Position numbers and translations under genes: made by a program. 43,175 bases of DNA from DASUXA01 sp036378155 (GTDB taxonomy: Bacteria > Actinomycetota > Actinomycetes > Mycobacteriales > Micromonosporaceae): NCBI GenBank assembly GCA_036378155.1, contig DASUXA010000100.1, positions 1-43,175 on the forward strand, written 5' to 3'. Under the pieces are notes generated by a model. That model saw nothing but the letters and a program-made list of their open reading frames with translations. It had not been told where the DNA came from and did no database searches. Shown here in pieces: positions 31,132 to 39,038 of the stretch. The stretch's first letter is position 1. Each line of letters begins with the position of its first letter.

Positions 31132-32519
31132 CACTCGCGTCGACCCTGCTGTACACGGCGGTCACCGAACTGCGCGGACCACTGCTCGTGGTCGGCGGGG
31201 TGGCGGGCGTCGGCTGGGACGAGTTCGCGCTGGTCCACCTCGACTCCGGCGAAACCCGGCACGGGTTGGTCCTCGACGTCGACGGCGACCTGGCGGTGGT
31301 CCAGGTGCTGGAAGGCACCGACGGTATCGACGCGGCAGCCGCGGCGGTCGCGTTCGAAGGGCAGCCGCTGCGCATCCCGGTCGGTCCGGGCTGGTTGGGC
31401 CGGGTGTGCAGCGGGCGGGGCGAGCCGCTGGACGGCGGTCCGCCGGTACTGGCGCCGGACACCGCGCCGGTCAACGGCTGGCCGCTGAACCCGACGTGGC
31501 GTGAACCGCCGGCCGAGCCGGTCCTGACCGGAGTGTCGGTGATCGACGGGCTGACCACCCTGGTCCGGGGACAGAAGCTGCCGGTGTTCTCGGTCGCCGG
31601 GCTGGCGCACCTGGACCTCGCCGCGCAGATCGCCGCGCAGGCGACCGCCGGTACCGAGCCGTTCAGCGTGGTGGTCGCGGCGATGGGGCTCAGCCACGCC
31701 GACGCCGACGCGATGCGCGACGCGCTGGAGGAGCGTTCCGCCGCCGGGGAACTGGTCCTGCTGCTGAACACCGCCGACCAGCCGGTCATCGAGCGCATCC
31801 TCACCCCGCGCATCGCGTTGACGGTCGCCGAGGACCTGGCGTACCGGCAGGGTCGGCACGTGCTCGTGCTGATGGCGGACATGACCAGCTACTGCGAGGC
31901 GGTACGGGAGGTGTCCGCCGCTCGGGGCGAGGTGCCCGCCCGGCACGCCTACCCCGGCTACCTGTACAGCGACCTCGCGTCGCTGTACGAGCGGTGCGGC
32001 CGGGTGCGCGGCATGCCCGGTTCGGTGACCGTGCTGCCGCTGCTCACCATGCCGGCGGGTGACATCACCCACCCGGTGCCGGACCTCACCGGGTACATCA
32101 CCGAGGGGCAGATCGTGCTGTCCACCGAGGTGGCGGCGCGCGGGGTGTACCCGCCGGTGGACCCGCTGTCGTCGCTGTCCCGACTGATGCGCAAGGGCGC
32201 GGGACCGGCGCGTACCCGCGAGGACCACCTCGACGTCGCGGCGCAGGTCATGGCCGCCCTTGCCCGTTCCCGGCAGGTCCGCGAACTCGCCGACCTGATC
32301 GGTACCGCCGCGTTGAGCGCGACCGACCAGCGCTACCTCGACTTCGCCGAGGCGTACGAGCGGGACGTGGTCAACCAGCGCGCCGACCGCGCCCGAACGT
32401 TGGACGAGACCCTGGACGCGACCTGGCGGGCGCTCGCCGTCCTGCCCCGTCGCGAATTGACCATGGTCAGCGGCGGGTTGGTCGAGAAGTACCTCCCCGA
32501 GCAGGCGCACCGTGAGTGA
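31128..32519 (+). CDS. ntpB: V/A-type ATPase regulatory subunit B
   Basis: This 463-residue non-catalytic nucleotide subunit has diagnostic segments DGLTTLVRGQKLPVFS (in place of a P-loop), ERILTPRIALTVAEDLAY, MADMTSYCEAVREVSAARGEVPARHAYPGYLYSDLASLYERCGR and the C-terminal ELTMVSGGLVEKYLP. GTG 31128 overlaps the subunit A stop, so A:B stoichiometry is probably set by translational coupling. Open frame extends far upstream inside subunit A but is not protein-like. Confidence 0.96.
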   Translation: MTLASTLLYTAVTELRGPLLVVGGVAGVGWDEFALVHLDSGETRHGLVLDVDGDLAVVQVLEGTDGIDAAAAAVAFEGQPLRIPVGPGWLGRVCSGRGEPLDGGPPVLAPDTAPVNGWPLNPTWREPPAEPVLTGVSVIDGLTTLVRGQKLPVFSVAGLAHLDLAAQIAAQATAGTEPFSVVVAAMGLSHADADAMRDALEERSAAGELVLLLNTADQPVIERILTPRIALTVAEDLAYRQGRHVLVLMADMTSYCEAVREVSAARGEVPARHAYPGYLYSDLASLYERCGRVRGMPGSVTVLPLLTMPAGDITHPVPDLTGYITEGQIVLSTEVAARGVYPPVDPLSSLSRLMRKGAGPARTREDHLDVAAQVMAALARSRQVRELADLIGTAALSATDQRYLDFAEAYERDVVNQRADRARTLDETLDATWRALAVLPRRELTMVSGGLVEKYLPEQAHRE

Positions 32520-33141
32520 GGTGCGTGGGGTACCGCCGGGTCGGGCGGGACGGCTGTGGCTGCGGCAGCGGCTCGACGCCGCACGTGGCGCGGTCGACCT
32601 GCTCGACCGGGAACTGCGCATCCTGCGCGGCGAGCAGCAGCGACTGCGGCTGCTGGTGGAGCGCACCGGGGCGGAGTGGACCCGGGCGGCGGGTACCGCC
32701 GACGAATGGCTGGTCCGCGCCGCGGTGCTGGCCGGGCAGCGGGAGTTGCGGCTGGCGGTACCGGACGAGCCCGCCGACGTGCGGCTGCGCTGGACGGCGG
32801 TGATGGGGGTGCGGTACCCGGTCGAGGCGCGGTGCGAGGTACCCGAACCGGGTGCGGGGCAGCGGCAGGCGGGCAGCGCGGCGGTGCTCGAGGCGGCTGG
32901 CGCGTACCGGGTGGCGCTGCGCGCCGCCGTCGAGCATGCCGCCGCGCTGGGCGCGCTGCGCCGTGTCGACGCCGAGGTGGCGCAGGTGAGGCGACGGATG
33001 CGGGCGATCAACGACCGGTGGGTACCGCGACTGGACCGGGCGCTGCGGGCGCTGACCGACCGGCTGGAGGAGAACGAGCGCGCCGAGGCGGTGCGGCTGC
33101 GCTGGGCAGCCGCCCGGATGGACGGTGAGGGGAGCCGGTGA
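32512..33141 (+). CDS. ntpD: V/A-type ATPase subunit D (central rotor shaft)
   Basis: This 209-residue protein starts with the family motif PPGRAGRLWLRQRLDAARGAVDLLDRELRIL. It ends in a long helix (VAQVRRRMRAINDRWVPRLDRALRALTDRLEENERAEAVRL), forming the antiparallel coiled-coil shaft that turns in the A3B3 head. GTG 32512 overlaps the subunit B stop by 8 nt. It is the last ATPase gene; its stop overlaps the stress-protein start by 1 nt (TGATG), so that gene is part of the operon. Confidence 0.95.
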   Translation: MSEVRGVPPGRAGRLWLRQRLDAARGAVDLLDRELRILRGEQQRLRLLVERTGAEWTRAAGTADEWLVRAAVLAGQRELRLAVPDEPADVRLRWTAVMGVRYPVEARCEVPEPGAGQRQAGSAAVLEAAGAYRVALRAAVEHAAALGALRRVDAEVAQVRRRMRAINDRWVPRLDRALRALTDRLEENERAEAVRLRWAAARMDGEGSR

Positions 33142-33470
33142 TGCGTCGCGTCCTGCTCGCGGTGGGCGACTCGCCCGCCGCGCTGCGTGCCGCGCGGGTG
33201 GCGGTGCGGTTGGCAGCCGAGCACCACGGGGTACTGCGGGCGGTCACCGTGGTCGCCGACCACGTGATCGCCGGGCACCTGGGTGCCGGTGGTACGACCG
33301 CGGGTGTCGACACTGGACCGGCTCGTCGCAACGGTGTCGCCGAGCGTCGGGCGCAGACCGCCGGCGCCGTGCTGCGCTACGTGGCCCGGTTGGCGGAACA
33401 GGCGGGGGTACCGGTGCAGACGGCGCATCTGGACAGCGAGCCGGCGAGCGAGGCGACAGATCAGATAGCG
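33141..33470 (+). pseudogene. truncated universal stress protein (UspA family)
   Basis: The reading frame from ATG 33141 (AGGGGAG upstream) begins as a typical UspA-domain protein: RRVLLAVGDSPAALRAARVAVRLAAEHHG, then LRAVTVVADHVIAG, and a helix AGAVLRYVARLAEQAGVPVQTAHLDSEPASEA. After about residue 110 homology stops. The expected second half (DLVVLGR..., the ATP-binding G-x-x-G region, and PVLVV end) is missing, replaced by non-homologous sequence of lower GC, and the frame runs on antisense through the next genes. The 3' border is approximate. It is probably a 3' deletion or rearrangement remnant. Confidence 0.7.
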
Positions 33471-33597
33471 ACCCTTGATCGCCGGCATTTCACCGTTGCC
33501 CGACCGGCTCACACCGCTGCCTTCGCGCTGCTCCCGTACGCGCATCACGAACAGCCGGGCAGGGCGGCAGACCCGAACCGGAGCGCAACGGCCGGCG
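33471..33597. other. non-coding junction segment
   Basis: These 127 nt lie between the broken stress-protein frame and the converging small gene. Base composition is visibly less GC-rich than the flanks (GATCAGATAGCGACCCTTGAT near 33470). I see no gene, transposase remnant or clear inverted repeat; it may mark a recombination junction. Confidence 0.5.
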
Positions 33598-33774
33598 CTA
33601 TGTCCGGTCCTCCGGCTCGGACACCTGCTCGCGTTCTTCCTGGCGTTTGGTCTGGTACGAGAATCCGCCGAGGAACCGCGCCATCGCGTCCTGGTGCGTC
33701 AATTCCCGCTCCGGGTGGCGGGCCAGGTTGTCGCGGGCCTCGGTCGACGCCCGGTGGGTCTCCCTGTCGTCCAT
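33598..33774 (-). CDS. small hydrophilic protein of unknown function
   Basis: This 58-residue protein starts MDDRETHRASTEARDNLA and continues with a helix-forming, charged sequence including HQDAMARFLGGFSYQTKRQEEREQV. The start is well supported: GGAGGT lies 5 nt before ATG 33774. I do not recognise a family. It is the promoter-distal member of the minus-strand run but is separated from trkA by 97 nt that include a palindrome, so it may have its own promoter. It faces the truncated stress-protein gene tail to tail. Confidence 0.65.
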   Translation of the reverse strand: MDDRETHRASTEARDNLARHPERELTHQDAMARFLGGFSYQTKRQEEREQVSEPEDRT

Positions 33775-33827
33775 GGCATACCTCCGTCCACACCTCAACG
33801 GTCAGCCGGCGCGGGCGTCGGGGGACA

Positions 33828-33841
33828 GGGGCCAACGGCCC
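33828..33841. promoter_or_regulatory. candidate DosR/DevR-like palindrome upstream of the 58-residue gene
   Basis: GGGGCCAACGGCCC (reverse strand GGGCCGTTGGCCCC) agrees with the DosR core GGGACTWWAGTCCC at about 10 of 14 positions and is itself an inverted repeat (GGGCC-AAC-GGCCC). It lies 54 nt upstream of ATG 33774 on the minus strand. Confidence 0.35.
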
Positions 33842-33871
33842 GAGGCGCGGGGTCCGGTGCCCGGATCCCGG

Positions 33872-34528
33872 CTACTGGAAGGCCGCGTGGATGTCGGGGG
33901 CGTTGGCGTGCTCGGATACCACCAGCAGTTCGTCGCCCGGTCGCAGCTCGAAGCGGGGGTCGGGCACCGTGGGGCGCCCGGATCGGACCACGGCGGCCAC
34001 GACGGTACCGGCGGGCAGAATGATCTCGCTGATCGCCCGTCCCGCCGCCCTCGAGGTCGGCGAGATGGCGGTCTCGATCACGTTCACGCCCGCGTGTCCG
34101 AGCCGTACCAGCGACACGGTGTCGCTCGCCCCGGTCGCCTCCGCGATCAGCGAGATGAGCGGGGCAGCCGACGGTATCGCCACGTCCACGCCCCAGCGCT
34201 GGTCGAACAGCCAGGCGTTGTCCGCGTCGTTCACCCGTGCCACCACCCGCGGTACCGCGAACTGCCGCTTCGCCAGCACGCAGATCACCAGGTTGTCGTC
34301 GTCGTCGCCGGTTGCGGCGACCAGCAGGTCGGCGGTCAGCGCGCCGGCCCGTTCGAGTACCGGCGGATCGGTCGCGTCCCCGGTGACGTAGCGCGCCGGT
34401 ACCCGCTCGGCGAGCGTCGCCGCCCGGTCCTCGTCGAGGTCGACGACGGTCACCTCGTTGCCCGCCTCGCCCAGCGCGCGTGCGACCTGGGTACCGAGCC
34501 GGCCCCCGCCGGCGATCAAGGCTCTCAT
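33872..34528 (-). CDS. trkA: TrkA-family K+ uptake regulatory protein (second of pair)
   Basis: This 218-residue protein has an RCK_N/TrkA-N Rossmann domain (MRALIAGGGRLGTQVARALG, GxGxxG; acidic VVDLDEDRA at the end of strand 2; TGDATDPPVLE; LLVAATGDDDDNLVICVLAK) and a C-terminal TrkA_C domain (about 140-212; RAISEIILPAGTVVAAVVRSG...FELRPGDELLVVSE). Such subunits gate Trk/Ktr-type K+ transporters in response to nucleotides. Paired half-size TrkA genes also occur as ceoB/ceoC in mycobacteria. No TrkH/KtrB channel gene is in the window. It overlaps the next trkA stop by 4 nt. Confidence 0.92.
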   Translation of the reverse strand: MRALIAGGGRLGTQVARALGEAGNEVTVVDLDEDRAATLAERVPARYVTGDATDPPVLERAGALTADLLVAATGDDDDNLVICVLAKRQFAVPRVVARVNDADNAWLFDQRWGVDVAIPSAAPLISLIAEATGASDTVSLVRLGHAGVNVIETAISPTSRAAGRAISEIILPAGTVVAAVVRSGRPTVPDPRFELRPGDELLVVSEHANAPDIHAAFQ

Positions 34529-35184
34529 GTGCCCAACTCCCGATCGAGGAAGGCGCGCAACCGGCCCAGCGCGCCGGCGGCTACGGCGAACGTCACCATG
34601 TCCCCGGGTTCGGCTCGGGTGGTGGCGAACGGCAGGAACGAGTGCCCCGCGCGGCTGACCTCCACGACCCGGATCTCGCCGTCCACTTCGAGCCCGTCCA
34701 GCGGGCGTCCGGTCAGATGCCCGGGCAGCCGACCCCGTACCAGCAGCGTCTCGCCGCTGCCGAACTCGTGTTCCGGGCTCAGGTCGCGGTGCTGGAGCAT
34801 CTGGGCGATGCGCTCCACCGCCCAACGGACCGGGGCGACCGCCGGTACTCCCAGCTCACGGCACACCCGGGCGCGGCTCGGGTCGCCGATCAGGGCGATC
34901 ACCAGCGGTACCCGGTACACCTCCTTGGCGGTGCGCGCCGCCACGATGTTCGCGGTGTCGCCGGCGGTGGCGGCGACGAACGCGTCCGCGTGCCCGGTCG
35001 CGGCGGCGTCGAGCGCCGCCCGGCTGAACGCGTTGCCGACCAGGATCTCCCCGGTGAAGTTGCGCGGCAGCAGCCGGCGCGCCTTCGGGTCGCGGTCGAT
35101 CACCCACACCTTGTGCCCTTGGCTGGCGAGCCGACCGGCCAGGGCGGAGCCGACCCGGCCGCAGCCGGCGACGACGATGTTCAC
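34525..35184 (-). CDS. trkA: TrkA-family K+ uptake regulatory protein (first of pair)
   Basis: This 219-residue protein has the same architecture as its neighbour: NIVVAGCGRVGSALAGRLASQGHKVWVIDRD with the Rossmann glycines and acidic end, FVAATAGDTANIVAARTAKE, and a TrkA_C domain in the last 75 residues (GETLLVRGRLPGHLTGRPLDGLEVDGEIRVVEVSR...AEPGDMVTFAV). GTG 35184 is used, overlapping the P-type ATPase stop by 4 nt. Coupling of two RCK subunits to a P2-type ATPase gene is unusual. RCK_C domains in other bacteria can bind c-di-AMP. Confidence 0.92.
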   Translation of the reverse strand: MNIVVAGCGRVGSALAGRLASQGHKVWVIDRDPKARRLLPRNFTGEILVGNAFSRAALDAAATGHADAFVAATAGDTANIVAARTAKEVYRVPLVIALIGDPSRARVCRELGVPAVAPVRWAVERIAQMLQHRDLSPEHEFGSGETLLVRGRLPGHLTGRPLDGLEVDGEIRVVEVSRAGHSFLPFATTRAEPGDMVTFAVAAGALGRLRAFLDRELGT

Positions 35185-38015
35185 GGCAGCGCCACCTCCT
35201 TCGCCTTGGCGTTGTCGTGCCGCCGCAGCAGCGCCTTGCGGCCCTCGTCCGCGAGCAGCAGGACCACGCCGAACGCGACCAGTACCGCCCAGTCGAGCCC
35301 GGTGAGCGGCGCGGTGTGGAACACCGCCTGCAGCGGCGGCCAGTAGCTGATCGCGGTCATCGCGCCGAGCCCGAACAGCCCGGCGACCAGCAGTGCCGGG
35401 TTGGACAGCGGACCGACCCGCAGCAGGCTCTCCCGCTCCGTACGAAATCCGAACGACGCGAAGAACTGACTGATCACGATGCCCGCCTGGGTCATCGTGA
35501 CGGCCTCCCGGTAGACGGGGTTGTCCGCGGTGAACGCCGAGTACGGGATACCCGCCGAGTTGATCTTCCAGAAGAACGCGAGGCAGACCCCTGCCGACTG
35601 GATCGCACCGTAAAACAACACCTTTCCCAGCAGCCCACGGGAGAACAGGCGCTCGGTGGGGGACCGGGGCGGCTGGTCCATCACGTCCGGCTCCGGCGCC
35701 TCGGCGCCGAGCGCGAGCGCGGGCATCACGTCCGAGCCCAGGTCGACCGCGAGCACCTGCACCGCGAGCAGCGGTACCAGGGGAAATCCGACGAACGTCG
35801 CGACCAGCACCGGGACCAGTTCGCCGACGTTGCTGGTGAACACGTACCCGAGGAACTTGCGGATGTTGCGGTAGACGGTGCGCCCGAGTTCCACCGCCGC
35901 CGACACCGACGCGAACGAGTCGTCGAGCAGCACCATCACCGCGGCTTGGCGGGCGACGTCGGTACCGGACACACCCATCGCCACACCGATGTCGGCGCGT
36001 TTGAGCGCCGGCGCGTCGTTCGCGCCGTCCCCGGTGACCGCGACCACCTCGCCCCGCCGCTCCAGCCTGTCGACGATGCGCATCTTGTCCTCGGGCGCGA
36101 CCCGGCAGAACAGCGGCGGTACCGGCGCCGCCAGCAGCCCGTCGAGGTCGGCGTCGGACAGTGTGCGCAGGGTCGTGCCGACGACCACCTCGGGCACCGG
36201 CTGCGCCCCGGGCGGCAGGATGCCGACGCGTCGGGCGACCGCCTCGGCGGTCAGCGGATGGTCGCCGGTCACCATCACGATCCGGATACCGGCCCGGTGG
36301 CACGCGTCCACCGCCGCCGCGACCTCGGGACGGGGCGGGTCGACCATGCCGACGAACCCCAGCAGCGCCAGCCGCGACTCCGCCTGCTCCTGGCCGATCC
36401 GCGGATCGGCGAGCGGCCGCCACGCAACCCCCAGCACCCGCAGCCCGGAGGCGGCGAGGTCGTCGGCGACCGCCGTCAGCCGGGCACGCGTCGCGTCGTC
36501 CAGCGGCTCGCGCCCGCCGCCGGTGTCCACCTCGGTACACCGGGCGAGCAGCTCGCCGGGCGCACCCTTGACGTAGCAGGCGTACCCGCCGGGCACCCGG
36601 TGCACCGTGGTCATCAGCTTGCGTGCCGAGTCGAACGGGAACTCGCCGACCCTCGGCGTGGCGGCGTCCTCCGCGCTGGGCGACAGTCCCGCCTTGCCCG
36701 CGGCGACCAGCAGCGCGCCTTCGGTCGTGTCGCCCAGCACCCGCCAGCCGTCCGAGTTCCGCGGCGGTACCAGCCGGGCGTCGCTGCACAGCGCGGCGGC
36801 GCGCAGCAGCGGGCGTACCGGCGCGGGATCGGCGACCTCGCCCGCCGGCTGGTACCCGACCCCGGTGACCGGATGCCCGGTCCCCGGTGACCCCGATCCC
36901 GCGTCGGGTACCCACACCGTGGTGACGGTCATCTCCGCCTTGGTCAGGGTGCCGGTCTTGTCGGTACAGATGACCGTGGTCGAACCCAGCGCCTCGACCG
37001 CGAGCAGCCGCTTGACCAGCGCATGGCGGCGCGCCATCCGCCGTACCCCGATCGCCAGCGACACCGACAGCGTGGCGGGCAGCCCTTCGGGTACCAGCGC
37101 GACCATCACCCCGAGCGCGAACACGAATGCGCTGACCCACGCCCCGGCGGGCAGCCGGACCGCGAACATCACCGCCCCGATCACCAGCGCGATCGCCGCG
37201 ACCCGGCGGGCGAGTACCGCCACCTGCCGCTGCAACGGGCTGCGTGGCTGCGGTGCGCGCGCGGCGAGCTGGTAGATGCGCCCGAATTCGGTGCCGGTAC
37301 CGGTCGCCAGCACCAGCGCCTTGCCCGCACCCGCCGCGACCGAGGTGCCCATGAACACCCGGTTGGCAGCCTGCACCGGCGGCGTGTCGGCGCTGACCGG
37401 CTCGGCGCGCCGGCGCACCGGCGCGCTCTCCCCGGTCAGCGCCGCGTTGTCCACCGCCAACTCGTGCGCGTCGACCAGCCGGCAGTCCGCCGGTACCGCG
37501 TCGCCCGCCTCCAGCACCACCAGGTCGCCGGGCGCCAGGTCGCGCACCGGTACCTCGCGCCGTTCCCCGTCGCGCAGCACCCGGCAGGTGTGCGGCACCA
37601 TCGCCTGCAACGCCTCGGCGGTACGTTCGGCGGAGTACTCCTGACCGAACCCGATCACCGCGTTGAGCAGCACGACCGCGAGGATCGCGATGCCGAGTTC
37701 CAGGGTGCCGACGTCGCGTGGGCTGCTCAGCACGTACGCCAGGAAGGTGATCCCCGCCGCGACCAGCAGGACGATCGCGAACAGGTCGGTGAACTGGGCG
37801 GCAAGGCGCCGCAAGGGTCGGCGGCGACGCGCTCGGGGCAGCTCGTTCGCCCCGTACCGGTCGACCCGACGCCGCCATTCGGCGCTGGTCAGCCCGCGTG
37901 GCGACGAGCCGAGCGCGGTCAGCGCCGCGTCCGGCGCGAGGTCGGTGACGCTGGTGGGCACGAGCGCGCCGGCCGACACCTCGGTTCGGCCGGGCGCCAC
38001 CCGGACCTGCGACAC
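35181..38015 (-). CDS. P2-type cation-transporting ATPase (Ca2+/Na+/K+-ATPase-like, CtpF-like)
   Basis: This 944-residue pump has the N-terminal cation-ATPase domain (LTSAEWRRRVDRYGANELP), TGES actuator loop at 194-197, PEGLP in M4 at 309-313, phosphorylation site D352 in DKTGTLT, hinge motif GDGANDAPALKRADIGVAMG, and a C-terminal four-helix cation-ATPase domain. PEGLP and the absence of CPx or heavy-metal domains place it in P2A/P2-like pumps, not metal exporters. Mycobacterial CtpF, a DosR-regulon member, is of this kind. The ion is not certain. GTG 38015 starts 6 nt after the aldolase stop. Confidence 0.93.
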   Translation of the reverse strand: MSQVRVAPGRTEVSAGALVPTSVTDLAPDAALTALGSSPRGLTSAEWRRRVDRYGANELPRARRRRPLRRLAAQFTDLFAIVLLVAAGITFLAYVLSSPRDVGTLELGIAILAVVLLNAVIGFGQEYSAERTAEALQAMVPHTCRVLRDGERREVPVRDLAPGDLVVLEAGDAVPADCRLVDAHELAVDNAALTGESAPVRRRAEPVSADTPPVQAANRVFMGTSVAAGAGKALVLATGTGTEFGRIYQLAARAPQPRSPLQRQVAVLARRVAAIALVIGAVMFAVRLPAGAWVSAFVFALGVMVALVPEGLPATLSVSLAIGVRRMARRHALVKRLLAVEALGSTTVICTDKTGTLTKAEMTVTTVWVPDAGSGSPGTGHPVTGVGYQPAGEVADPAPVRPLLRAAALCSDARLVPPRNSDGWRVLGDTTEGALLVAAGKAGLSPSAEDAATPRVGEFPFDSARKLMTTVHRVPGGYACYVKGAPGELLARCTEVDTGGGREPLDDATRARLTAVADDLAASGLRVLGVAWRPLADPRIGQEQAESRLALLGFVGMVDPPRPEVAAAVDACHRAGIRIVMVTGDHPLTAEAVARRVGILPPGAQPVPEVVVGTTLRTLSDADLDGLLAAPVPPLFCRVAPEDKMRIVDRLERRGEVVAVTGDGANDAPALKRADIGVAMGVSGTDVARQAAVMVLLDDSFASVSAAVELGRTVYRNIRKFLGYVFTSNVGELVPVLVATFVGFPLVPLLAVQVLAVDLGSDVMPALALGAEAPEPDVMDQPPRSPTERLFSRGLLGKVLFYGAIQSAGVCLAFFWKINSAGIPYSAFTADNPVYREAVTMTQAGIVISQFFASFGFRTERESLLRVGPLSNPALLVAGLFGLGAMTAISYWPPLQAVFHTAPLTGLDWAVLVAFGVVLLLADEGRKALLRRHDNAKAKEVALP

Positions 38016-38021
38016 CGGCGC

Positions 38022-38912
38022 TCAGCTGGGGTACTTGGACAGGATGTCGCGCAGTTGGGCGACGAACCGCAGCGACTCGTCGTGCTCGCGCTGCCAGACG
38101 TTGCGCCCGAAGATCAGCCCGGTGGCCCCGGCCTCCATCGACTCGCGCGCCTTGTCCAGCATCGCCTCGTCGCCCGCCTTCTCCCCGCCGGAGACCAGCA
38201 CCAGGGTCCGGTTCGCGGCCCGCACCACCGCGTCGACCGCCTGCTGGGCGGAGAACTCGTCGCCGTACGGCGCCGGTACCGAGGTGCGCTTGTCCGGGTG
38301 CGGGAAGTTCACCTTCACCACGTCGGCGCCCAGTTCGCTGGCGGTACGCGCCGCGTAGTGCACGGCGTAGAAGGAGTTCTTGCCGCCCTTGGCGTCGACC
38401 GCCTCGCCGCGCGGGTACGCCCAGACGACCAGCGGCATGCCGGCCCGGTGCGCGTCGCGGCGTACCGCGCACAGCGCCTCGAAGTCGCGGTCCTGGACGG
38501 GACTGCCGACGTACAGGGTGTAGCCGACCGCGTCCGCGCCCAGCCGTACCGCGTCGTCGACGGTCGCGTTGACCGGGGACAGCGCCTGCGCGTCGGACGG
38601 GATGTCGGTCTTGCCGTTGAGTTTGAGGATCAGCGGTACCTCGCCGGCGTAGTCCCAGTAGAACTTCTCGGCGAGGCCGATCTGGACGGCGATGCCGTTG
38701 AACCCGCCTTCGACGGCGAGTTTGACGATGTAGCGCGGGTCGGCCGAGGCGGGATTGGCGAAGAAGTCCCGGGGCCCGTGCTCCAGGCCCTGGTCGTACG
38801 GCAGGAAGATCGCCGTGCCGTTGCGCAGCCCGTGGCCGTACAGCATCCGGTGCAGCCGGGCCTTCTTGCCCGTGGACAGACCGAGTTCGCGCAGCGCTGG
38901 TCGACTCGTCAT
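38022..38912 (-). CDS. fbaB: class I fructose-bisphosphate aldolase, DhnA/archaeal type
   Basis: This 296-residue (beta/alpha)8-barrel enzyme of the DhnA/DeoC/FbaB family splits fructose-1,6-bisphosphate through a lysine Schiff base. Marker segments are FLPYDQGLEHGPRDFF near the N-terminus, ILKLNGKTD, YTLYVGSP, K200 in GADVVKVNFP (likely Schiff-base lysine), LVSGGEK and GATGLIFGRNVWQR (phosphate site). It differs from the class II enzyme usual for actinobacterial glycolysis. ATG 38912 is preceded by GAGGAC. The C-terminus is close to the pump gene (6 nt). Confidence 0.93.
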   Translation of the reverse strand: MTSRPALRELGLSTGKKARLHRMLYGHGLRNGTAIFLPYDQGLEHGPRDFFANPASADPRYIVKLAVEGGFNGIAVQIGLAEKFYWDYAGEVPLILKLNGKTDIPSDAQALSPVNATVDDAVRLGADAVGYTLYVGSPVQDRDFEALCAVRRDAHRAGMPLVVWAYPRGEAVDAKGGKNSFYAVHYAARTASELGADVVKVNFPHPDKRTSVPAPYGDEFSAQQAVDAVVRAANRTLVLVSGGEKAGDEAMLDKARESMEAGATGLIFGRNVWQREHDESLRFVAQLRDILSKYPS

Positions 38913-38967
38913 GATGTCCTCACATTTCCTCAGGTCCATCGCATTTCTTCAGTTCGTCACCCTCCAG

Positions 38968-38997
38968 CCTGCCCAATCGGCGCCGCTGGCGGGCAGG
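38968..38997 (-). terminator. possible hairpin between oxidoreductase and aldolase genes
   Basis: CCTGCCC (38968-38974) pairs with GGGCAGG (38991-38997), with a GC-rich 16-nt loop. It lies 42 nt after the oxidoreductase stop and 56 nt before the aldolase start. It may partly terminate or process the PFOR transcript. Confidence 0.4.
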
Positions 38998-39038
38998 GTT
39001 GACGGTCACGAGCACCGCGGGGCGACCGTGACGCGGCC

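Noticed and set aside
33471..34391. Continuation of the stress-protein frame to 417 residues
   Set aside because: After about 33470 the frame is antisense to the 58-residue gene and trkA and has no Usp or other domain.
34525..38472. A 1315-residue fusion frame covering the P-type ATPase region and the first TrkA
   Set aside because: Only the last 219 codons are real (TrkA); the rest is an off-frame reading of the P2-ATPase gene.
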